Source: Colletotrichum lupini (taxonomy: Eukaryota > Ascomycota > Sordariomycetes > Glomerellales > Glomerellaceae). From it: a stretch of DNA of 64,000 nucleotides. Position numbers and translations under genes: made by a program. Location: positions 3,720,001 through 3,784,000 of the forward strand of contig NC_064677.1 of assembly GCF_023278565.1 (NCBI RefSeq). The letters run 5' to 3'. The first letter of the stretch is position 1, and each line of letters starts with the position of its first letter. Below the pieces are notes generated by a model. It did no database searches, was not told where the DNA came from, and saw nothing but the letters and a program-made list of their open reading frames with translations. Of this stretch, positions 1-12,200 are shown piece after piece.

Positions 1-487
1 GTCCGTCCCTATCATAACGACGCAGGCCGAGGAACCCTGGCACTGCCTCGCGTTCAAAGCCCAGAGCCATGAGCCAGCAGAGCTTCTCCATCCCATCTAT
101 GTTTCTTGTCTTCTTTCCCTTGAACCCTGCAACGGTAACGCTGTACCTAGGCGCCCACTTGGTACCGTCCATGGCCCCCCTCCACTCACATACCCCTTCT
201 TTCATGCCCCGAGGGCTGTATCTGCTTCTAAAGCATGAATAAGAAGCTTCTTCCCAGACACGACACCCCAGACGCACCGGCAAGCTTGCAGAGACAGCAT
301 GACTTTTGACAGGACTTGACTTTTCTCGCAATGCACCTTGGGTCTGGCTCCAGGGCCGGCCCACAACTCCTCCCCAGCCTCACTCACCCCGGGCCCCCCA
401 TATTCGCTCGCAAAGACCCGGCCTGTCAAGGCCGGCAGTCAGATGTCCCTGCTTCCTCGCAGAAGCCCCATGAGGCGCCTTTCTGAT

Positions 488-531
<44 letters not shown>

Positions 532-586
532 CCCCCCCCTCCCCCCCCCCCCCCCCCCCCCCCCCGTCCCCCCGCCCCCCCCCCCC

Positions 587-620
<34 letters not shown>

Positions 621-1493
621 TCTACTTCAACTTGGCAGCATCTTCGGTACCGTTATCCAGTTTACATCCGAGCCCGTGCTTGGCGCCGGCGCGCGGAGGT
701 GCCAGTCGTTCTCACGTTTCCTTGTGCTTGACACCCACCCCCTTGACTTATGTGATCTCCAGGGGATCATCCATACCTCGGACGCACAGCTGAAGCTCAA
801 TTGTCAAGTTGGCAATTGCTTGTTGGTTGGGCACCGTGTATCATGTCTCGCCCCCCGCGTCGTCGTGGCCTCTTTGACGGAAAAAAGGTTGTCTGTCCGT
901 GAGGAACCACGATCGATGCTTATTTCTCCAGGTTTCCCACCTCCGATTGCTTCATGTAAGACCTCTCTTCTCTCATCTCTTCTCCATCACAGATTCAACG
1001 CCTCTTGGCGGTTACCAATACCTTCCTTTTTAATATTTTATCATAATTTCACTTCGAGCCTCTGAGAGGACTGCGCCGCTTTGCCTACACCATTATTATC
1101 ATTACCACAGAACAAGGGGAAGAAAAGAGCAAGGCCTCTCTTATCACCGCTTGAGTCATCTACCTACTTTTGGCATATTTACCACGCCATAGTAAGCCCG
1201 AAACCTGGCACAGCAGCAATAATACGAACATTTCACGCCCGACGCTCGCATTTCTTTCCAGATCCCTGATGCGCGGAAGAGAGAGTCGGCCACCGAAGTC
1301 CCCTGCAGACCAAAGCAAGCCGGGCTGCCTCTCAAGTCTCTATCCCTTTTTTCCTTCTCATCCGCTAGTCGCCATTGGACCGGGTTTTGTGGTCCACCAG
1401 CGTACGCGTACATACTACGTATGATAGGCGTAGTCGTCACTCTCTGAAAAATCGGGGGTGGAACTACGTGAAGCGTATCAGCTTGAAGAAAAG
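1..1493. other. gene-free 5' flank of the GH16 gene
   Basis: I see no convincing gene. The stretch holds the poly-C tract described separately and otherwise ordinary mixed sequence. The last few hundred bases before the GH16 start are the likely promoter and leader of that gene. Short open frames here are low-complexity proline stretches read from the C tract, or start at non-ATG codons. Confidence 0.6.
490..620. repeat. poly-C / poly-G homopolymer-like tract
   Basis: About 130 bases are almost pure C on the + strand, broken only by scattered single T and G bases. The complementary strand is a long G run with strong potential for G-quadruplex formation. Such a tract is difficult to sequence, so its exact length is doubtful. 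The flanking bases are ordinary mixed sequence. Confidence 0.95.
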
Positions 1494-3138
1494 ATGGTTC
1501 CAAATCTGGGACCAAACACATCACTCGGCTACACTCCGTTTGAGTACTGGAAGGGTCCGAAACCCGTCCTTCCCAGACCAAAGCGCAAATCTAGAGCCGT
1601 CGCCCTCGACCTAGAGCCGTTGCTTCCCACCCCCACCCCGGCCCCGAAGCCTAGAGCAGCCGTGAGATGGCCTGGTCAACATCCTCCTGCAGGTGTCTTC
1701 GTGGCGCAGCCAGGCACATATATCGTATCGCCCAATATCAATCGTAGCAAGACACCTTTTGCGGAGATACTCGTCGTGCCACCAAAGGTCCTGGTCCACC
1801 CACTTTTCCGGGACGAGATAAAGACCCCAGACTGGCCCCGAGGCTTCTCTCCGTACCCCGATTCCATGAACGACTCTGACTACTACGGCGGCATCATGGG
1901 CGACTACGGATTTTCAAACGAGCGCCTCGGGCAACAACAGACTGCGTGGTGGAATCCCAAGGGATGGACGAAACGGATCTGGGCCGGCGTCGGCGGTGCC
2001 CTCGTCGTCATCATTGTCATTGTCGTTGCCGTCACCGTCACACAAAACAACAAGAACCGATATCCCGACTATTCCCAGCTGACGTACAAGCTGAGTGACA
2101 CATGTACGGAACCGTGCTCAGGGTCCTCGCCCGTCGCACGAGCCCCCGGCTGAATGAATGACCATGAATACTCGATCTGATAATGACAGACTCTGGAGAG
2201 AACTTCTTCGATGGCTTCAACTACTTCAATACCTACGATCCTACTGGGGGTATGGTTCACTACGTCGGTGCCGATGAGGCCGCAAGCAGGGTATTTAAAC
2301 ATCTTCACCCACTACTTATATGGAACCACCGGCTGAGTATGCAACTTTTCTTCGTGAAATAAAGAACCTCACATACGCCACATCCTCCACCGCCGTGCTG
2401 AGGGTAGACCACACCACCGGCAACACCTCATCGCCCGACGCCTCGACGGGCCGCTTCTCCGTCCGCGTCGAGTCCAAGACGCAGTACGACAAGGGCCTCT
2501 TCATCTTCGACGTGAAGCACACACCCTACGGCTGCGCGAGCTGGCCGGCGCTCTGGTTCTCGGACCCCAACAACTGGCCCGACGCCGGCGAGATCGACGT
2601 CATGGAGGCCATCAACCAGGGCACCGACGGCAACCAGATGACGCTGCACACGACGTCCGGTTGCGAGATGAGCGTCAAGCGCAAGCAGACGGGTTCGACG
2701 CTGCAGTCGGACTGCAAGAACACGACAAACGGCAACGCGGGCTGCGGCGTCGAGGGCAAGGCCTCGACGTACGGATCCGACTTCAACGCCGGCGGCGGCG
2801 GGTACATGGCCATGGAATGGCGCGACGAGGGGATACGCGTGTGGCAGTTTGCGAGGGACTCTGTGCCCTCGGACATCACGGCCGCGTCGTCGCCCGACCC
2901 CAGCACCTGGGGCGAGGCGCTCGCCGATTTTCCCAACACGGCGTGCGATATGAGCTCCCACTTTTCGAACCAGTCGCTCATCATCAATATCGACGTCTGC
3001 GGCTCGCTCGTCGAGGCAAAGTATGCTGATTCCGGGTGCGGCGGGAGCAGCTGCTCGGATTTCCAGGCCAACAACCCGGACGCCTTCAAGACGGCGTACT
3101 GGGAGTTCGGGGCCTTTAACTTTTACACCGCGTCGTGA
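1494..3138 (+). CDS. GH16 beta-glucanase-like protein, type II membrane anchored
   Basis: Model: exons 1494-2103, 2190-2290, 2365-3138; 494 aa. It is a glycoside hydrolase family 16 enzyme, expected to cleave or remodel beta-1,3(4)-glucan at the cell surface. The catalytic E-x-D-x-x-E motif lies in GEIDVMEAIN: E313 (nucleophile), D315, E318 (acid/base). There is no N-terminal signal peptide. A single hydrophobic helix at about residues 162-183, following KRIWAGVGG, indicates a type II anchor with the catalytic domain outside the plasma membrane. The first 160 residues are proline-rich and basic and would be cytosolic. Homologues I recall begin near MNDSDYYGG (ATG at 1866), so that start is the alternative; the frame stays open upstream to the ATG at 1494. 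Both introns have clean GT-AG ends and keep the frame (SDT|YSGENFF and AASR|NLTYA). The domain call is firm; the start is not. Confidence 0.85.
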
Positions 3139-3946
3139 GTGCGGCACGGTGCTGATGAGGTGATGATGAAGAAGAACAGGAAGAGAGCAAATAAAATGGG
3201 AACAAAGATGAGGGATACGGGAAAAGAGGGAAGAAAAAAAAAACAAGACCTGCATGAGATGACATGAACCAAGGTCGCCACCAAGGCAGGAACCCCAGGT
3301 GGCCGAGGATCGTCATGGGATCCGATTCTACGACTATTTGACCTTTTCAGTGAGAGCCAGCGAGCTTTTTCTAGTACACGGTGTTGAGCTTGATTCCCTC
3401 CCGGGTAGGACGCCTCGGGATTACTAGAATACCAGATAAGAACGGGGAGGATAGGCTTAGATTGAAAGAAGCAAAAATGCACCTATCGTGCAATCCATCA
3501 ACTCGGATATCGGAATTGCTGAATCAAGGCCAAATATATTACAATTCTATTCTTGCTTCCGACATGTAGTCTATCCGACAGAGATCTGAGCAGAGTCGTC
3601 CCGCTGGCGTAGGCGGGTGTGAAACAACAACACCACCAACCCTTGAAAAATCCAAAGTGGAGAGAGTTTCTGGCATCTATATCGTTTCCCCCTTCCCCCC
3701 CTCTTCTAAGCCGGCTCCTCCCAAAACAAAAAAGGGCCAGTAGAATATGACTGAACCGTTCCCGTAACGCCGTGCAATGCAAAAATGCTTCTCCCGTCCG
3801 CCTTTTTGTTGGTACATGTACAAATAGTCACCTATCGTCGCCCCAAGACGGAGGGAGAGCAGGAACAAAAGCTCATGACCTCTCCGCCCGCCCCAGAGTG
3901 ACGGGAGAGGCAATAGCCCCCCTCATCATCCCCACAAACAACCCCC
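3139..3946. other. convergent 3' region, no gene seen
   Basis: This lies between the 3' ends of the GH16 gene and Tim22. It holds AT-richer sequence and short A runs suited to 3' untranslated regions. No frame here resembles a protein. Confidence 0.6.
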
Positions 3947-4662
3947 CTACTCATCGCTCGGCTGCCTCATGTACGCATCAATAGCAGCGCTAAACGCCGC
4001 AAACGCAACACACCCGCCCAGCGCAGCCTGCGGCCCAGCGTTCTTGGCCAAGATCCCGCCCGTCAGACATCCCGCAGCGACGCCGTTGCCCAAATCGTTC
4101 TTGGCCCGCAGACCCTCGATACCGCACTCGATGCCCGCGAACAGCGCGCCGACTTTGCCAAAGTTCTTGGCCATGCTGTACGACCGCGTGCCCATGTCCT
4201 TGAAGCCCACGCGCAGCTGCTGGCGCAGAGGTAGGTCCGCGATGGGCGTCACCGTCGTTTGGCCGGCCGTCGTTGCTGTGTGGAAGGGGGTGTCGTAGGA
4301 CATCTGAGCAGAAGAAAAGGGGGAAGTCAGTCTGGGTGCGCTTTTCTAGTTCGGAGAGGAGAAAAAGAGTGCGGGAGAAGAAGGGGGGGGAGGAAAACGT
4401 ACAGATGCCATGAACATGCCAAACAATCCTCCCATACCGAAACCCATGACACCAGACATGATACTCTTCGTAAAGCAGTTCTCCATAAAGTTGGTCATCT
4501 GAGCGCAAGCCCATCGTTAGCATAAGAGTCATTCCAAGAGAGATACCTTTCTCAACATACAGCCTTCATCTCAGGATCCGGGGGGCCCAGAGACGCCGCC
4601 GCGCCTGGGGATCCGCCTTGCGACTCTTGGGGAGGCATCGCACCGCCGCCGGGGAAAGCCAT
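3947..4662 (-). CDS. TIM22: Tim22, mitochondrial carrier-import translocase subunit
   Basis: Model on the minus strand: exons 4662-4561, 4498-4403, 4303-3947; 184 aa. Tim22 is the channel-forming subunit of the TIM22 complex, which inserts carrier proteins into the mitochondrial inner membrane. The first 34 residues are a Gly/Pro/Ala-rich tail. The Tim17/22 domain follows, with glycine-rich membrane segments: [18 protein letters not shown], then [15 protein letters not shown] and the C-terminal pair around [13 protein letters not shown] and [19 protein letters not shown]. The hallmark MSYDTPF follows the first membrane segment. Exon 1 ends in MKA before a GTATGT donor, exon 2 (32 codons) starts MTNFMENC, and exon 3 starts MSYDTPF. 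All three exons are whole numbers of codons. Length and motif order fit fungal Tim22, not Tim17 or Tim23. Confidence 0.92.
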
Positions 4663-5430
4663 TGTGTGGTAAAGGAAATTAGTTGTTTGGTTGTGGTCGT
4701 TTGTAGGGAGCGACTCGGTTGGATTGTGCCGATAGAAGCGATCGCGACGCGTAGGTTGAGTTGGAAATGAATGCGCCGGAGCTGATGGATCTTGAATATT
4801 TCTGCCAACAAAGACCGCCCCTGGGTAGACAGACACTCGTCCCTGAATGCGCCGATGGCAAATTTATTTCACGCTGCTCATGGGCTTGCCAGGTACCTCT
4901 TATCTTATCGGTGGAGCACGTGCAGACCCCACCGTTCTTGTTCGACCTCCCTCCCTCCGAGCGGGCCTTGCCGACTTCGGGTGGGGCCAGATGCCGGGTC
5001 TTCTCCGGATTTGCATCTATGCTTCACTGTGGCTGCGATACTAATACGTCCATTACTGCCAAGGCGGGGGGTCAATGTCACCATCGTGTTTGCTCTTCGT
5101 TGCCAAATTTTGCCTTATCAATGTTTTCCACCTTTCTTGAAAAGTGAGCTACAAGAATCCTATTCTCTATCGGAAGAGCATGCCCGTCAATCAGAGGTCT
5201 GCTATGATATCCGCTTGGCATGCCATCCGAACGTCTTTGGACGTAGACAGGCATGAACCAAACCGAGCCTTCTTGCTGCTATAGACCCTGAATCACGAAA
5301 CCTCACGCTCATCCCTGGTATCACCACGGCGTACCGATATCGATCCTGGATGCATCGAACAAAAACTCTAAATCTTCTCAATACCACGTTCCTTCGGCAT
5401 CCAAGACTGTAGAAGATTAGCCACCATGCA
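4663..5430. other. Tim22 promoter and 3' flank of the deubiquitinase gene
   Basis: No gene is visible. The segment contains the upstream region of Tim22 and the downstream region of the Ubp15-like gene, both transcribed leftward. Open frames here are short and overlap in all phases. Confidence 0.6.
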
Positions 5431-8400
5431 TTACCGCAAAAAGAGGTCGCCAACGCCGTTTCTAAGCGTTCGTGTTCGGTCAACGTGGTCGAGACCGAGG
5501 TAATCATCGTCATTCGTCGCAATCTTCCACAACTCGTCATCTGCTCATCGGTCAGCATTGTAAAAAGGGCATGGTTGCAGTAAATTCTCACCATCGTTAA
5601 GGTATTGTGGCTTTGAGAAATGAGATCTCTTCACCACCGCGAACTTGATCTTCTCGAAACTCTTGCCCTTGATACCAGTCCGCTTCTCCAGGCGCTTCTT
5701 TGTATCCACGAATTGCTCACCCTGGCATATCATTAGCATTGTGCGAAGCGTCGTTTGCAGAGCGGCACATACCTCGACGAGCATGAACTTGAAAGGAACA
5801 CCGTGGACCCTGCTAGGCTCATTCTGGAAATGAAACACTTGAATGAAGCTGGTCGCCTCTTCGTCGTTGATCTCTTCCTCGGGTACGCGTTCGGCGAAAA
5901 CGTTGGTGTAATCGTTCATACTAATGACGGGGTAATCGCGCGAGAGTTCGCGGTAAAACTTGTGGCTGCTGGTCTCGTACACGCGAATACGACCTCCTTC
6001 GGTCTCGTCAGGAATGCTGGCCTTCTGGATCAAGACTTGAATCAGGTCCTCAATGTGACCGTTTTTGGCCACGAGGAGATCGAACTGCTCCTGTGCATTG
6101 TTAGCATGGCATTCCTGTACGGCGTGCTCCACTGTAACTTACTTCCTTCGTGATGCCCTCACTCAGCCAAGTGATCTTGATGCTCTTCTTGGTGTCCAGC
6201 TCAGCCAAGCTCATGTCTAATACCTCAAAGTAGAACGCATCGGTTCGTTGACTTGAACTGAGTTGATTGTATCCGGAGGGATTCAAGATGAGCTGCAGAC
6301 TCTGGTTGACGCCACGCTTGACAGTCGTCTTGGGGTTCCCTGTGGCTGAGTTGACGGTCCAGAAGCGGATGTGTGTAGGGTCGACTTCGAGCTTCTCGCC
6401 GACGCGGTCTGCAAGAATGTCGTAGCTGATCTTAGAATTCAGGACCAACTCAAAGGGAGGGAATCTCTCGGCATTGCAACGTGTCGGGTGCGCGTGGAAC
6501 TTGACAGTCTTCTTGTTGTGAAGGAAGTCGTAGTACTCCCGTGCGTCGTCGAAGCGGTCGGCCTTCTTGGCAGGCTCTTCCGCTGCCTGCTTGTCGCCCA
6601 GACCCAGACGCTTTTCAAGGATGTTCCTGTCGCCCTTGCGTTCCGTGGTCTTTTGGAAGCAAATGATGTCGCCATCCTGCAATTCCGCAGCCTTAAGAGA
6701 TTGCTTGGCCTTCAGGGCTTCGATCATGGTCGGTTTGATTTCCTGGAAATGGTCAATAAGGTCTCGGCATGCACATCAAGATTCAAGAGCTTACCTCCCA
6801 AAGGGAAATCTTCTCGTCACCTGGCAGCTTCTCGCCCCATCCCATCTTTTTCATGATGATTGGGACCAGTTCCTCTACCTTCTTCTCCTTGCTGATGTAG
6901 ACGTGGCCGATGCCATAGAGAGATTGAGCCTCCACGTCGAAGTGCTTGAGGAAGATCAGGATGAGGTCATTCTTAACGACAACCCCATTAAGCTGGCCTT
7001 GATACGTGGGCCACACTGCCTCGCCCTCTGGTGTTGTCTCTTCTGCCACTTCAGCCCAGACTCTCAAGAACTGATCTCGGTGCGCAGCCGCCCTTTGGAA
7101 GGCCTCCTCAACCGTAGGTCGCAGATCCATAATGGGCTGATCAGGACGGATTGTCTTGTTCTGGCGATTAACCATGACCCAGAGGCGAACCTTGCGAGGG
7201 TCTTGCTCGAGGTCTGCCGCGATAGTACCCACCAGATCCTCCATTGTCGAAGCTCTCAGTACGCGATACGAGCGTGGCGCCGCATCGCCATCGGCCTGGT
7301 CCGCATCGAACGATGTCAAGTCGGTGCCTCCGTGGTTCTTGAAGGTCTTCTCGGTGATGACCTTGACGCCGATATAGAGGTGCTGCTCCTCCTTCTCCTT
7401 ACGCTTCGCCTCTCTGAGAGCAGTCTCTTCGTCGAACTTTGAGCGCAGATGGAGAGGGATGTCCTCCTTAGAAACCGGGCAGAGAATGTTATCCAGGCGC
7501 GACTGGCGAATGTAAACCAACATGTATGCGCTGTTCTGGCGTACGACCGGGGCCTTCTTCTGGAGAGGTGCTCGCAAGTGGTTGGCGGGATGTGTTTTGT
7601 ATTCTCCGCCAAAGTTCTCCTCAAGCACCTCACGCATCGTGGCTCTTGTGACCTTATCATCGTCGTACTTGTAGAACCATCCATCCTTTTCAGGCTTGAG
7701 GAATGCATAGTAGTGGCCGGCGTTCAGGTCACCGCTGTGAACGAGGACGCCATGAAGCTGATACGTCCACGACTCTGATTTGTCAGCATCCTCAGAGAGG
7801 TACGGCGCTGCGTCGAAGGTTTCGGGGAATTCGTATCGATCGTTGATCTTCATCATGGTGTCTCGTTGAATGTCGTATTCGAATCGCTTCAGCTGCAAGT
7901 GCAGGACGTTGGGGAAGCTCTGGAAAATGACACCCTTGTTGGCATCCTGCAGCTTGAACTCGTCGCCGGCGTAGTACTGGTTCTCGCCGTCCATCTTCTC
8001 AACCTGGACGTAGTCCTTGAAACTGTCCAAAAGGTTCTTGTTGCCGCTGACATTGAGCTGGATGTCCCAGAAGTCCTCGACCCGGCTGGACTCGTAGTCG
8101 ACGTTGACGCAGGAGATGTACGTCTTGATCTTACCACTGAACATCTGCGGGAGAACGTGCTCGGCCGGAGTACCCTTCATCTTCTCTTCCATACGCTCCA
8201 TTAGCTTTCGCGACAACTCCTGAACATCCTGCTGCTCAAAAATGTGTCTTGTTTCCCAGCCAAAGGACTTGGTCAGCTCGTTCGTTCCGACAGCCTGCTC
8301 AGAGGTCTGTAGTTGGTAAAAGAGACGCTGCAGAGTGTATGCGCTGTTGCCCATGCTCTCTTCGTGGTCTGTTGGAATTTCGTAGATGGCCTACAGATAG

Positions 8401-9291
8401 TCAGCAATGGCGCAGTAAACGTCCAAAGGGTTTTGTGAGTTGACCTTTCGGAAAGCGTTGGTAAAGTACAAAGACTGAAGAAGAGAGTTCAGATAACAAG
8501 TGGCGCCTTGGTTGCGGAGGCCAACGTAGCCTGTTTCCTTCTTGGAATCGTAGTTGTTGAAGTTGTGCCAAAGGACACCAGTTTCGTCTTTGACAAGGCG
8601 GAGATAGGCTGTGATGTTGGCAGTCTCGTTCTCGCAAAGTGGTCGACTGCCGCCCTCCCAGGGCACGTTGAACATCTTTCGCAGCTCGAGGAAACGAGTG
8701 AAGCCCCAGTCTGACTCCTCCTTTGTGAATCTATGGTGCGCCGTGTGGTGGGTATAAAGAGTCGGGTCGTTCGGGTTCCATAACACGAGCGCGAACTGCA
8801 CGCAGCAGCTCCAATTCTCGGGAATGTTTGTCGGCTCAAATCCATGCTCAAGGTAAATGGAACACTGGTCAACGTTGTTGCCGTGAGGGAAGAGAAGAAT
8901 GCGCCTGATGTGAGTGTAAGCGAGGGCATTGAGAGAGAGCACCACAAGGGGATGGAGGTAGCGCACCAAGGAAAGCCGCCAGCCTGGAATACAGGACCAT
9001 GTTCCTTCTTTGACATTGATCGCCATGCTTCGACAGTCCATGTGTTGACTACATCTTCGAGCACTTCGGGCTCTTCGTGGAGGTGTGGGAAAATGACATC
9101 CTTCATAGCATCGACTACACTGAGTTAGCCGGCGTGCAGTCTGAAATAGGTTGGTTATGCCTACAGTCATTTGCCAGAGGCAGGTCCTGCAGCTGTTCGG
9201 CCCCATTGTCGAGGTTGTCAGGGTCGATGATGGCAATAGGCTCCTTCTCTGAGTCGGTGCCGCCGACGTACTCGTCAGTGTCCACCACCAT
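5431..9291 (-). CDS. UBP15: USP7/Ubp15-type ubiquitin carboxyl-terminal hydrolase
   Basis: Model on the minus strand: exons 9291-9165, 9114-8967, 8904-8445, 8390-6795, 6742-6143, 6090-5773, 5721-5592, 5540-5431; 1162 aa. It removes ubiquitin from substrates as the fungal counterpart of human USP7 and yeast Ubp15. Domain order: acidic N-terminus; MATH/TRAF-like domain from about residue 50 (NTWTVEAWRSMSKKEHGPVFQAGG); UCH domain beginning YVGLRNQGATCYLNS with catalytic Cys228; His box NAGHYYAF with His at about 471; then the long C-terminal ubiquitin-like (HUBL) repeats. The C-terminus DDDYLGLDHVDRTR...LFLR comes from a last 36-codon exon that is easily missed. Every junction keeps the frame and restores conserved sequence, for example FRK|AIYEIP across a 54-nt intron. 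The first ATG in the main frame is at 9291; an alternative start exon is listed separately. Exons 3-5 are the most certain. Confidence 0.9.
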
Positions 9292-12200
9292 CTCGTTCGG
9301 CGAGTGGATATCGTTGTTGTAGCTCTGGAGTAGTAGACTCAGGTCAGTCAAAGAAACGGAATAATATTTGATACAGTAGCAGGAGAGTAGCTAGGAAGCG
9401 ATGCGGCGTGGTAGGGGTAGAAATAGATACAGCAGCAGCAGAGAGCTTGGCTGGCCCGATGGCGGGGTATCGAACGTCGCTCGAAGTCCAAGCAGTCCAA
9501 GCTGAAGCCTGTGGCGATGGAGTGGATGGGAAGTTGTGGTGGTGACGAAGCTCAGCAAAGAAGAGGTGCGAGAAAGGAAGTGGTATTGTGCAAGGGATTA
9601 GTCGCTTTGTCTTGTGCACTCACCATGGTCTATGTGCCGCGGGATGACGGGAAGTGCGAGAGGAGCCGATGCCGTTGCCAGTCAGGGAAAAGCAGCAGAC
9701 TGGCGATTTGCGCCAGGGCTGCTTCGATGACGGAGTGGGTGCCGCAGAGGCAAGTAGGCGACAGGGCGACAAGCGATACAAGGGTCGACGGAAGGCTGCG
9801 TTATTGACCCAGGAAATGGCGGGTACAACGAGCAATTGTTGCCTTGGGAGGATGAAGCAAGTCGTGACAAAATGTTGGTGAGGAAGAGATCTTGCATGAA
9901 CAAAAGACAAGACCAGGAAGGTGGAGGCGGCGGGCTGGTCCAAGCAGGTGCGGAACCTACCTCAGAGACAGGTGCAAGGTCAGTCGGCAAGGTGAGGTGA
10001 GGTGAGGTAAGGCAAATGGAGGTGCACTGTAGGGCAGGTACGTACAGGCGGGTGCTGTCGCTAATAGAGTGGGCAGGTGGGAACTGGGCAAGAGGCAGTG
10101 AAGGCACCTCAGTCAACGTGTAGACACCTCTGGTAGAAGGTGTAGAGGGTCACAGTAAATCCGCCTTTACGAAACGTTTTTTTTTTTCTTTTGAGTGAAT
10201 GAGACAGGAGCAATGAGATGGCCTTACACCAGTGTCTACTATGATCAAGACAGGCAACTCAATTCTCTAGGTTGTCATGGTGGAGAGAATGGAATAGTGA
10301 GAGAAAGGTGAGGCGCAGTGCAGCATTAGAGTCCCAGAAAGGCCCTCGTGAGACCAAAAGTATTAAATGTCAGGCATTACCTTATTAATGGAGTGTGCTC
10401 GGCTGTGAGGAGCAGGAGCAGGCAGAGGAGTGAAAGGGTACATAGTTTATGTTAGGACTGTTGACTGAGACGCTGCTGTTGTCTTAACAGATCCGGGTCA
10501 AATCGTGCCGTGGCAAGTACCTGAGGCCTGCATAGGACCTTTTCTACCGGCCAGCTGGGGGCAAAGGTGAGCTTGCGTGTAAGGCACTTCACCTGCTGCT
10601 CTGATGCAGCCACTCAATGAGGCCGCTGTCTGGCTAGCACAAGCTACACCTACCCAGATGGTCTTCACCCCTCTGATTGGGGTAGAAGGCCCCCCCACAC
10701 ATCCAATGACGTTTCTGTGACTGCCAACAGAGCTTGCCCATTCCAGTTTCCTTTCACCTCCCAGCTGTGTTTCTGAGACCTGATACTGCTGTAGTGATGC
10801 CGGCGGGTTTGTCTTTTTAACATCTGATCGACTCAGGTCATTTCAGCCTTGCATATCAGCCACCACTTCTTCAAACGTTTAATTTGGTCAAGCAAAAGCT
10901 GGACCAACGGATGGCTGACGCAAACGCCTAGGGCTCATCAGATCCTCCACAGACATATTCAGTAAGCAAGCAGTGTCAAGGTAGCTTAGTTTTGCAACCC
11001 CATCTCATCGCCTGAAACTTTGATCTATACGTCTAGTCTCACATGGGGATACAGCCAATTTCTGCCGGACCTACCTACAGAACGGACGCTAAACAACAAA
11101 TCTGTTTTTGACAAACAACGAGTGTTCCTCCTCAGAGCATGACACACCTCTGGTCCCGAACTTGTGAGCGGGCTGTTCCTCCACGGATAACTCTTACAAG
11201 CAACCAGCCAACCTGTCATACTTCTAATAAGATTCGCCTTCACTTATGCGGACGGTCTGAAGCACTGGATTCGGCTGAAGTAAGCATTGAAAGCTTTCGC
11301 GCCGCTTGCCTTCCTCACTGACTGGTCGCTCGACTCATCCGAAATGTGGGCATCCCAAGAGCCTGGTACTCATACTGGCTGGCCGCAGTAAAGTTTCCAT
11401 GTCATGGATATATGAGCACTACAACATGGGTACATTGCACATGCAAGGCTCATCTTTTCCATGCCATCTATGACTGCCGGAGACATTGCTCTCCATTCCA
11501 TAGTTTGCTTGGTTCATAGATGTTGGACGTTGTGCTCTTTTCAGCCCTCTGCTCGAACATCCGTGCCCTGCGTTGTGCTCTCTGATATGGTCCTTTTGTC
11601 TTGCCAGGGTTGCCTAAGAACCTAGTTCCACATGTCAAGACGAGGTGAAGAAATGCTAGGCCATGAATCATTGAGATGCCGTCGCCCTTCCTTGAACACC
11701 TCTTGTAAGATCCTAGAAGACGAGAACAAGCCAATATGTTCCTTAGTCAGATCCCCACTTATGCCACCTCACCCCTCCATCCGAGTGCAGCACGACTCCC
11801 GAGGCAGATAATATCCCCGGGCCCCTTGGACCCGTCACCCGTGCATTCGCAACTGCCAACAGCGTCCAACTGGTGTTGAATACTTTTAGCCTATCAGGGT
11901 TTCCTTTCAGTGCCCCATAGACAGCTCTCACCGGGAAAATACTATCGAATACCACCTTGGGTATTGGCACCATTTTCTACCGTCTCCGCCATTATAGTCT
12001 TTCACACCGCCAGGATCAGTCTCGTTTCAAGGAACAAAACGTCTGACCATAAATCAGGCATAGGAGTCTTAGAACATATGTTTGAGCACTCTATGTTTCC
12101 ACCAGGTAAAACTTTAGTATGGTTTGCAAGAGAGGGCCGTTTGAATGAATCTACAAACTCAGGTGGTAGTTAAGGTAAGTTCTTTGCCAAATCTCGTCAG

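Noticed and set aside
338..793. poly-proline frames across the C tract
   Set aside because: They are readings of a homopolymer and begin at non-ATG codons or inside the tract.
2428..3255. 275-codon minus-strand frame opposite the GH16 gene
   Set aside because: Arg/Val/Ala-rich antisense shadow; the + strand carries the GH16 catalytic motif.
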